Below are positions 1 to 5,429 of a stretch of DNA of 7,437 nt, piece by piece. The translations under genes were made by a program, and so were the position numbers. The notes under the pieces are model-generated. The model had not been told where the DNA came from and ran no database searches. It saw only the letters and a list, made by a program, of their open reading frames with translations. Location: the NCBI GenBank assembly GCA_945947045.1, contig CAMEXG010000102.1:1-7437 (forward strand), given 5' to 3'. The DNA is from an uncultured Spirochaetales bacterium (GTDB lineage Bacteria > Spirochaetota > Spirochaetia > Sphaerochaetales > Sphaerochaetaceae). The number at the start of each line of letters is the position of its first letter. Positions within the stretch are counted from its first letter, which is position 1.

Positions 1-161
1 AGAGTATATCTGGATGAGTAATCTAATTCTTTGATCAATAAAGCATCAGTCAGATCGATAAATATTAGGACGATATAGATTAGGAGTCTGTAGACGGCTG
101 CTAATATGATTGTTGTGCTTTGGCATATTGGATTATTCAGCGTGGTCTTTTTCCTACTCCT

Positions 162-186
162 AGTGTTGGTTTGGTCGCTCAACACT
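162..186. repeat. Small inverted repeat (hairpin)
   Basis: AGTGTTG at 162-168 is the exact reverse complement of CAACACT at 180-186, with an 11-nt loop. The downstream sequence is T/C-rich (TCTTCTTAT) but has no clean T run, so this is at best a weak plus-strand terminator for something left of the window. It could be chance. Confidence 0.3.
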
Positions 187-216
187 TCTTCTTATGTGCA
201 AGGACATCTTCAATAC

Positions 217-260
217 GAATACTTTTCTTTGTTATTCATATAGCTTATCAAGAAGTATTC
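217..260. repeat. Inverted repeat, 10-bp arms
   Basis: GAATACTTTT (217-226) pairs with AGAAGTATTC (251-260) over ten positions with one G-U pair and a 24-nt loop. No T-tract follows on either strand, so it is not a standard terminator. Its role is unknown: it may be a protein-binding site or RNA structure in the leader of the downstream operon, if transcription starts this far up. Confidence 0.3.
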
Positions 261-389
261 CAAAAGCTTAAAAACAACACAAAAAATGTTTATGGAGTAA
301 CACTAAGTCCAGAAAAATAAATCTTTTACCAACTTTTCTTTTCCTATAAATACATTTTACCTATAGAATATAGAAGCAAGGAGACGTCT

Positions 390-1118
390 ATGGATTACCT
401 TGCAAAAGTAAACTCTACACCACTCTATTTTGTTGTAGGCGCAGTTCTATTATTTGTAGCTTGTGGTTGTTTATGGTTCATCGTTCGTTCTTATAAAGCT
501 GGAATTAAAATCGGGATGAAGAAAGAAGTATTGAAAAAAGCTATCACTTCATCTGCTTTTTTCACTGTTCTTCCTGCTGTTTCAATTCTTTTAGGGGTCA
601 TAGCACTCTCAGGTTCCCTTGGAGTTCCCACAGCATGGATGAGACTAAGCGTAGTAGGAAACCTTTCATACGAAGCAATTGCAGCGGAGTCGGCAGCACA
701 GGCAATGGGCGCGACTCTTGATTCTTCAGTTCTTACACCCAGCAACTTAGTAACCATCATCGCCGTCATGACAACAGGTATCTGTTGGGGAATTCTCTGT
801 ACAATATTCTTATGTAAGAAATACTCTACCAAGTGTCAGAAGGTACTCTCAAAAGGAAGTGGAAAAGGAAAAAAGAGCTTTACTGACTGGGCGATGGTGG
901 CAATGTTCATCGGTTTCTGCGGCACTTTTATCGGTGCTTATACAGCAGAAGCAGTAAGAGGTACTTGGGTGCCTCTCTTTACAGCTGTAGTGGCAGCCGT
1001 GGTCATGAAGATCTGTGAATATTTATCAGAGAAGAAAAACGTCAAATGGCTTGATAACTTCTCACTTGCCCTTTCAATGCTTGTTGCAATGGCGTCAAGT
1101 GTAATCGTTTCACTTTAA
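390..1118 (+). CDS. DUF5058-like integral membrane protein
   Basis: A 242-residue polytopic membrane protein of unknown function. Hydrophobic segments lie near residues 11-33, 53-75, 119-142, 167-187, 190-211 and 220-241, giving about six membrane spans. Between spans two and three is a conserved-looking loop (LGVPTAWMRLSVVGNLSYEA, 77-96) followed by an Ala-rich stretch with AAQAMG. This pattern and the length resemble what I remember of the DUF5058 family; that assignment is from memory, not a search. The loop at 143-165 is strongly basic and probably cytoplasmic. There is no cleavable signal peptide. The start is fixed by AAGGAG at 378-383, six bases ahead of the ATG. It is the first gene of a tight operon with a second membrane protein and an M20 peptidase, which suggests a transport role for the peptidase's substrate (inference). 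It could instead be a membrane partner with no transport role. Confidence 0.8.
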   Translation: MDYLAKVNSTPLYFVVGAVLLFVACGCLWFIVRSYKAGIKIGMKKEVLKKAITSSAFFTVLPAVSILLGVIALSGSLGVPTAWMRLSVVGNLSYEAIAAESAAQAMGATLDSSVLTPSNLVTIIAVMTTGICWGILCTIFLCKKYSTKCQKVLSKGSGKGKKSFTDWAMVAMFIGFCGTFIGAYTAEAVRGTWVPLFTAVVAAVVMKICEYLSEKKNVKWLDNFSLALSMLVAMASSVIVSL

Positions 1119-1128
1119 GGAGGAAGAA

Positions 1129-1809
1129 ATGGATAGTTTTGATTATTCTGAATATGAAAAAAGCTTACATAGAGATGGAAGAATAATGAATGCCATAGGC
1201 ATATCCCTGCTTCTCTCAATACCTTTCATCTTCTCCTTTATTCTGGAAGCCCATATCGAATGGAAAGGATATCTCTCTGGTGTTTTGAGACTAAGTGCCA
1301 CTTACCTGCCCATTTGTATAGTGGAGTTTTTGATCTATGTGCCGATTCTTGGAGCGGGTGCTTCATATCTATCTTTCATTACAGGAAATATCATCAACAT
1401 GAAGCTGCCTTGTGCCTATAACTCACGAGAGATTGCAGGAACAGAAGCAGGAACCCCTGAAGATGGAATTATCACAACACTAAGTGTGGCGGTTTCTTCC
1501 CTTGTAACCATGCTTGTTATTTTTATCGGAGTCTTATTGTTAATTCCTCTTACACCTATCTTACAAAATCCGAATCTCAAGCCAGCCTTCGATAATCTGC
1601 TGCCTGCCCTCTTCGGAGCTCTTGCCGCCCAGTATTTCACAAAGAGCTGGAAAATAACGGCAATACCTCTTTTGTTGATGACAGTTCTCTGTATTGTGAT
1701 TCCATCTCTTGTAAAACAGACAACAATAATGATGATTGTAGTAGGGGCAATGGCAATAGGAATCGCCTTCCTCTTATATAAGAAAGGAATGCTGGAGGAG
1801 AAGAAATGA
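1129..1809 (+). CDS. Uncharacterised multi-pass membrane protein, operon partner
   Basis: A 226-residue protein that I do not recognise. Hydrophobic segments lie near residues 21-40, 58-86, 115-140, 176-193 and 198-217, with a weaker one at 155-170, so five or six spans. The polar loop at 88-113 carries the most distinctive text (NMKLPCAYNS, then EIAGTEAGTPEDG). It looks like a constrained functional loop because it is rich in Gly, Pro and acidic residues and contains a Cys after Pro. The N-terminal 19 residues are charged and the C-terminus is KK-rich, with no signal peptide. AAGGAGG at 1117-1123 overlaps the previous stop codon and sits five bases before the ATG, so translation is tightly linked to the DUF5058-like gene. 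Its stop overlaps the start of the peptidase gene. Two small unrelated membrane proteins plus a cytosolic hydrolase suggest a heteromeric carrier, but that is inference. Confidence 0.8.
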   Translation: MDSFDYSEYEKSLHRDGRIMNAIGISLLLSIPFIFSFILEAHIEWKGYLSGVLRLSATYLPICIVEFLIYVPILGAGASYLSFITGNIINMKLPCAYNSREIAGTEAGTPEDGIITTLSVAVSSLVTMLVIFIGVLLLIPLTPILQNPNLKPAFDNLLPALFGALAAQYFTKSWKITAIPLLLMTVLCIVIPSLVKQTTIMMIVVGAMAIGIAFLLYKKGMLEEKK

Positions 1810-3119
1810 AGGATCAAATAATTTATGCAGAGAAGCTTTCAAAAATGATTCAGTGTGAAACTATCAGCGTACCTGATGTTCCCAACACAGAGAAATTCGA
1901 TAAATTCCATACTCTGTTGGAGGAGCTGTTTCCTAATGTATTCTCAAAGGGTGAAGTGCATTATATAGACTCTTCTATTCTCATTAAATGGAAGGGAAAA
2001 GGGAATTCCGAACCAATACTATTGATGTCCCACCAGGATGTAGTTCCAGCTGAAGGGGAATGGAAATATCCACCGTTCTCAGGGGAAATAAAAGAAGACA
2101 GAGTCTGGGGACGAGGTACAGTCGATACAAAGGGTTCCCTTATGTGTATCTTCCAAAGTATCGAAGAATTGATGGAAGAGGGATACACACCCGAAGGAGA
2201 TGTTTATATAGCATCATCCTCTACTGAGGAAGTTGCTGGATCCGGCGCCCCTAAAACTGTCCAGTGGTTGAAAGAACACAATGTAAGGCTACAGTTTCTC
2301 ATGGACGAAGGCGGCATGATTGTAGACGAGCCCATGGCTGGCGTCAAAGGCAGATATGCAATGATCGGCACCATGGAAAAGGGAACTGGCAACATAAAAA
2401 TCATAGCACGCTCTACAGGGGGACACGCTTCCGCCCCTGAGAAGAATACTCCTATTGCTAGACTTTCCGCTTTCATCTGCGACATTGAGAAAAAGAATCC
2501 CAACAAACTGGAGTTTACCCCGACAGTACTTGAGATGTTCAAACGTCTTGGTCCTCAGGCAAAAGGAGTACTTGGCTTTGCTATGAGACACGCCAAGCTG
2601 CTGTCACCGGTACTAAAGAAAGTACTGCCTGCAGTAAGTGCCAAAGGAGCGGCAATGCTCAGAACCACTATGGCTTGGACAATGTACTCTGGTTCCAGTG
2701 CCAGAAACGTACTACCGGAGAATGCCTGGGTTAACATCAACACAAGGTTCATTATTCATCAGGGAATAGAAGATACAAAGAAGATTCTTCAGCCTTACCT
2801 GGAAAAATATGACCTTGAAGCAGAGTACATTAACTGCCATGAACCTCAGACACCTGTAGACCATAACGGAAAAGCCTTTAAGAGGGTGGAAGAAGTAGTA
2901 AGAGAAATATACCCAGGAGTCATTCCATCTCCATATGTCATGACAGGTGGAACTGATGCATACTACTATGCTCCTGTAACTGACAACGCAATCAGATTCG
3001 CACCTATCTACATAGATTCTCAGCAGTTAGGGTCTATTCATGCAAAAGACGAGAACATGTTCGTCTCGTCTCTGCCAAAAGCTATAGAATTCTATAAAGC
3101 TTTAATCAAAAAGATGTAA
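1806..3119 (+). CDS. M20 metallopeptidase, carboxypeptidase S / PM20D1-like
   Basis: A di-zinc hydrolase of family M20, expected to cleave the amide bond of a peptide or N-acylated amino acid next to a free carboxyl group. The metal site is complete: SHQDVVP gives H76, with D78 beside it; GRGTVDTKG gives the bridging D107; TEE gives catalytic base E141 and ligand E142; MDEGG gives D167; and GSIHAKDE gives H412. The lid/dimerisation domain runs from about 195 to 320 and contains GGHASAP (205-211). MTGGTDAYYY at 379-388 is the usual C-terminal substrate-site segment. WKYPPFSG and VDEGG-like text resemble carboxypeptidase S and mammalian PM20D1 more than DapE or ArgE. At 437 residues with no signal peptide, it should be cytoplasmic. 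The ATG overlaps the previous stop (ATGA, 1806-1809), with GGAGG at 1794-1798 inside the upstream gene. The exact substrate is unknown; its membrane-protein partners may import it. Confidence 0.93.
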   Translation: MKDQIIYAEKLSKMIQCETISVPDVPNTEKFDKFHTLLEELFPNVFSKGEVHYIDSSILIKWKGKGNSEPILLMSHQDVVPAEGEWKYPPFSGEIKEDRVWGRGTVDTKGSLMCIFQSIEELMEEGYTPEGDVYIASSSTEEVAGSGAPKTVQWLKEHNVRLQFLMDEGGMIVDEPMAGVKGRYAMIGTMEKGTGNIKIIARSTGGHASAPEKNTPIARLSAFICDIEKKNPNKLEFTPTVLEMFKRLGPQAKGVLGFAMRHAKLLSPVLKKVLPAVSAKGAAMLRTTMAWTMYSGSSARNVLPENAWVNINTRFIIHQGIEDTKKILQPYLEKYDLEAEYINCHEPQTPVDHNGKAFKRVEEVVREIYPGVIPSPYVMTGGTDAYYYAPVTDNAIRFAPIYIDSQQLGSIHAKDENMFVSSLPKAIEFYKALIKKM

Positions 3120-3123
3120 GAGA

Positions 3124-3146
3124 AGCCCCATCGAAAAGGTGGGGCT
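3124..3146. terminator. Bidirectional hairpin terminator between convergent genes
   Basis: AGCCCCATC (3124-3132) pairs with GGTGGGGCT (3138-3146) through nine pairs including one G-U, closing a GAAAA loop. It lies just after the peptidase stop and just after the asnA stop on the other strand. T-richness is poor on the plus side. On the minus side the tract is broken (TTCTCTTACATCTTTTT), so it probably serves asnA better. Confidence 0.75.
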
Positions 3147-3152
3147 CATTCA

Positions 3153-4175
3153 TTAGAATAGGTGTGTTCCTACCTTCATCGCCTCTAAATGTGCTTCTTC
3201 CGGCCACACTGAAGCCTGAACTTCTCCAATATGAGCTTTGTGGAGAAGGAACATACAGAGTCTGGACTGTCCTATACCGCCGCCTATTGTTTGAGGGAAG
3301 TCACCATTAAGGAGTCTCTTATGCCAATAGAGATCTTTTCTCTCTTCCAAGCCTCTTATTTCAAGCTGTCTTAGAAGTGTCTCCCTATCTACCCTGATAC
3401 CCATACTTGAAAGCTCAAGATTCTTCTGTCTCACCTTATCCCATACAATGATATCGCCATTGAGACCATGGAAACCATCAGGAGTAGGTGTAGACCAATC
3501 GTCGTAGTCAGGAGCACGTCCTGAGTGAGGAGGATTACCATAACCGATACCAATTAAGAATACTGCTCCATACTTCTTTGCAAGTTCATACTCTCTCTCA
3601 TCAGGAGTCTTATCAGGCCACATCTGAGCAGCTTCTTCTGTATGGACAAATGTAATCTCTTCCGGCAGATAATCATTCAATACAGGATAAAGCTCAGAGA
3701 GATTAAAAGCTGTACGCTTGATGGCGCCGTAGATTATAGTTACAGTCTTCTTTAGGAAAGAAAGATTCCTCTCCCCTTCATCCATCACTTTTTCCCAATC
3801 CCACTGGTCTACATAGATTGAGTGGATGGAATCAATATCATCGTCTGGTCTGATGGCGTTCATATCTGTGTATAAACCGAAGCCTGGCTTATAGCCAAGA
3901 TCTGCAAGAGCCATCCTCTTCCACTTTGCAAGGGACTGGACGATCTCCATTCTCTTCTCTCCCATATTCTTTACAGGAAAAGAAACAGGTCTCTCTATAC
4001 CATTGAGATCGTCGTTTATTCCACTTCCGGACTCCACAAACAGAGGAGAAGTGACCCTGCTGAGTCTCAAAGCTCCGGCAAGTTCTTTTTCGAACAAGTC
4101 TTTTGCGGCTTTAATAGCCTTTTCCGTGTCATGTTGATTAAGTAATGGTCTATAACCATCTGGGAACTGATGCAT
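3153..4175 (-). CDS. asnA: Aspartate-ammonia ligase (asparagine synthetase A)
   Basis: AsnA makes asparagine from aspartate, ammonia and ATP, releasing AMP and pyrophosphate. It is a cytoplasmic dimer with a class II aminoacyl-tRNA-synthetase fold. Nearly every signature block aligns with the E. coli enzyme from memory: SLAKWKR (81-87), GLYTDMNAIRPDDD (100-113), HSIYVDQWDW (118-127), FLIGIG, RAPDYDDWST (220-229), LNGDIIVW, ELSSMGIRVD and GGGIGQSRL (298-306). The chosen start gives 340 residues, close to the family norm of about 330-340. A longer in-frame ATG at 4220 would add 15 residues but has no ribosome-binding site, whereas AGAGGA lies six bases ahead of 4175. The gene is monocistronic, convergent with the peptidase operon and divergent from the nucleoside hydrolase. 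I see no T-box leader. The enzyme uses ammonia, not glutamine. Confidence 0.97.
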   Translation of the reverse strand: MHQFPDGYRPLLNQHDTEKAIKAAKDLFEKELAGALRLSRVTSPLFVESGSGINDDLNGIERPVSFPVKNMGEKRMEIVQSLAKWKRMALADLGYKPGFGLYTDMNAIRPDDDIDSIHSIYVDQWDWEKVMDEGERNLSFLKKTVTIIYGAIKRTAFNLSELYPVLNDYLPEEITFVHTEEAAQMWPDKTPDEREYELAKKYGAVFLIGIGYGNPPHSGRAPDYDDWSTPTPDGFHGLNGDIIVWDKVRQKNLELSSMGIRVDRETLLRQLEIRGLEERKDLYWHKRLLNGDFPQTIGGGIGQSRLCMFLLHKAHIGEVQASVWPEEAHLEAMKVGTHLF

Positions 4176-4181
4176 ATGTAT

Positions 4182-4187
4182 TCCTCT
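4182..4187 (-). promoter_or_regulatory. Ribosome-binding site that fixes the asnA start
   Basis: Read on the minus strand this is AGAGGA, followed by six bases and then the ATG at 4175. The alternative ATG at 4220 has only TAGAATCTAATTGTA ahead of it. The site therefore supports the 340-residue AsnA and places this ribosome-binding site inside the longer reading frame. Confidence 0.85.
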
Positions 4188-4236
4188 TTTTATGAAATTA
4201 TAGAGATTAGGCTTTTCCATTACAATTAGATTCTAT

Positions 4237-4246
4237 AAAACGTTTT
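4237..4246. promoter_or_regulatory. CG-centred palindrome, possible operator
   Basis: AAAACGTTTT is a perfect 10-bp palindrome in the 102-bp divergent space between asnA and the nucleoside hydrolase. A-rich/T-rich arms around a central CG are the style of LacI-family operators. It overlaps a plus-strand TATAAA (4234-4239) and a minus-strand TATAGA (complement of 4232-4237), both possible -10 boxes without good -35 partners. In AT-rich DNA such a site can arise by chance. Confidence 0.3.
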
Positions 4247-4277
4247 TCTTTTGTTTTATTTGAAATACTATAAACCC

Positions 4278-5207
4278 ATGATAAATCTAGTACTTGACCT
4301 TGATACAGGAATCGATGATGCCATAGCACTCTCCATAGCCGCTAAAGACGAGAGAATAAACCTACTTGGTGTAACATGTACTTATGGTAATGTGACAGTG
4401 GATGAGAGTGTATATAACACTTTGGCACTTTTAAGTCTTTTAAATAGAATAGATGTTCCTGTCTACAGAGGAAGAGACAGAGCTCTTATTTCTACATCCA
4501 CTTATGTTCCCCATGAAGCAGGGAGAAAGATTCATGGCAAAAAGGGATCGGGCGATATATCACTAAAAGAAAGCAAAAGAAAAGCAGAAACTACAAATGC
4601 AATTGATTATCTTTCTTCTCTTATGATGAAAAGAGATGACTTCACAATAATAACAACAGGTCCTATGACGAACCTCGCTTCCATCTTGTTATCCTATCCT
4701 TCTCTTTCAACATGGAAAGGAAAGATTATCTTTATGGGTGGAGCATTAACTGTACGTGGAAACGTCAACCACTTTTCAGAAGCAAATATCTATAAAGATC
4801 CAGAGGCGGCAAAGATTGTTATTGAAAGCGGTCTCGATATAACAATGATTGGCTTGGATGTAACGGAAAGGACAAGGCTTTATAGAAAAGATGCAGAGAA
4901 ATGGAAAAACAGAAAGAGTGAAATAGGAAGAACACTTGGCTCTATGCTTGATTATTACCTGGATAATACTCTTGGTCTCGATGAGACTTACGTCCATGAC
5001 CCGTCTGCTGTCATCTCATCTCTCCATCCAGAGTTTTTCTCTTTTATCTCTCTTCCTCTTACAGTTGAAACAGAATCCATAGATAGAGGTAGAGTTATTG
5101 TAGATGAAAAAAGGCTCATGGAAAGAGACAAAATGGTAAAAGTAGCACTGGATGTAGATAGAAATAAAATAGAAACCTTCCTGTCTCATTTCGACAAATA
5201 CCTCTAA
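4278..5207 (+). CDS. Nucleoside hydrolase, IunH/Rih family
   Basis: Hydrolyses the N-glycosidic bond of ribonucleosides to give ribose and a free base, for salvage or carbon. The calcium site begins with DLDTGIDDA (residues 7-15), a variant of the usual DTDPGxDD with Thr for Pro; D7, D9, D13 and D14 are all kept. TTGPMTNLA (126-134), FMGGA (152-156) and SEANIYKDPEAA (167-178, with the substrate-binding Asn170) follow. VHDPSA (239-244) carries the catalytic-site His240 and ligand Asp241. The 309-residue length is normal for the family. Base preference (purine, pyrimidine or broad, as in RihA/B/C) cannot be read from the sequence. The ATG at 4278 starts directly before the fold. A TTG nine codons upstream (4251) is in frame, but neither start has a Shine-Dalgarno sequence, so initiation may be weak or leaderless. 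No transporter gene adjoins it. Confidence 0.93.
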   Translation: MINLVLDLDTGIDDAIALSIAAKDERINLLGVTCTYGNVTVDESVYNTLALLSLLNRIDVPVYRGRDRALISTSTYVPHEAGRKIHGKKGSGDISLKESKRKAETTNAIDYLSSLMMKRDDFTIITTGPMTNLASILLSYPSLSTWKGKIIFMGGALTVRGNVNHFSEANIYKDPEAAKIVIESGLDITMIGLDVTERTRLYRKDAEKWKNRKSEIGRTLGSMLDYYLDNTLGLDETYVHDPSAVISSLHPEFFSFISLPLTVETESIDRGRVIVDEKRLMERDKMVKVALDVDRNKIETFLSHFDKYL

Positions 5208-5218
5208 TCCGACGCTAC

Positions 5219-5329
5219 CTGATAACATCAAAGAATGATGATATCCAGAGTCTTTCGTCAAAAAGATAAGAAAAGAACAATTCTAAACATAATAGACTCA
5301 GGGAAACTATCTTTCTCTCATGTTATCAG
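5219..5329. repeat. Nested inverted repeat of about 111 bp
   Basis: CTGATAACAT (5219-5228) exactly matches the reverse complement of ATGTTATCAG (5320-5329). Inside it, GATATCC-A-GAGTCT (5240-5253) faces AGACTC-A-GGG (5294-5303), then TATC (5308-5311) after a four-base bulge. The segment can therefore fold into one long interrupted stem with a loop of about 40 nt. No T-tract follows on the plus strand. It lies between convergent genes. It could be a structured 3' UTR of the nucleoside hydrolase mRNA, a MITE-like remnant or a small RNA. Confidence 0.45.
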
Positions 5330-5387
5330 AGAAATCCTGTTTCATGATAAAACAGAAGCCTTTGTTTTAACAAATAAAAGACCATAG
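5235..5387 (+). CDS. Possible 50-residue small protein (doubtful)
   Basis: An ATG-started frame of 50 codons sits in the gap after the nucleoside hydrolase. The product is basic at the N-terminus (RVFRQKDKKR, 5-14) and then mixed (NIIDSGKLSFSHVIREILF, 18-36), with protein-like composition and no membrane span or motif I know. Against it: no Shine-Dalgarno sequence, overlap with the inverted repeat at 5219-5329, and a stop codon inside the terminator of the opposing antiporter gene. It shares frame with the upstream hydrolase but is cut off from it by TAA, TGA and TAA stops, so it is not a simple extension. It may be a chance frame or the remnant of a lost gene. Confidence 0.2.
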   Translation: MMISRVFRQKDKKRTILNIIDSGKLSFSHVIREILFHDKTEAFVLTNKRP

Positions 5388-5408
5388 AGACTAATAATCC
5401 CTATGGCC
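5372..5408 (-). terminator. Intrinsic terminator of the NhaC-family gene
   Basis: On the minus strand GGCCATAG (complement of 5401-5408) pairs with CTATGGTC (complement of 5380-5387), giving eight pairs with one G-U. A T-rich tail TTTTATTT (complement of 5372-5379) follows directly. It sits 21 bases beyond the antiporter stop codon, exactly where a terminator is expected. Confidence 0.85.
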
Positions 5409-5429
5409 TCATTAATAGTATTTTCTATC

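Larger units (their letters stand above)
1..389. other. Intergenic region without a supportable gene
   Basis: This AT-rich stretch precedes the membrane-protein operon. All frames are short. The best plus-strand frame (120-320, TTG start) has no ribosome-binding site, and its translation is low-complexity and unlike any family I know. A minus-strand frame is open from about 185 to the left edge with a hydrophobic stretch, but it lacks an ATG and a clear ribosome-binding site. What can be seen is a pair of ATTAGGA direct repeats (64-70 and 79-85), two inverted repeats (listed separately) and -10-like TATAAA (345-350) and TATAGA (362-367) ahead of the first gene. Neither -10-like box has a convincing -35 partner. 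Confidence 0.6.

Noticed and set aside
1..185. Minus-strand frame open to the left edge with a hydrophobic stretch
   Set aside because: No ATG, only GTG/TTG near a stop codon and a purine run that is not a clear Shine-Dalgarno sequence. The translation matches nothing I know, and the window edge prevents judgement.
120..320. 66-codon plus-strand frame starting with TTG
   Set aside because: No ribosome-binding site, rare start codon, no recognisable motif, and composition typical of translated AT-rich spacer.
4176..4220. Longer asnA start adding 15 residues
   Set aside because: No ribosome-binding site at 4220. The internal ATG has AGAGGA at good spacing and gives the family's usual length.
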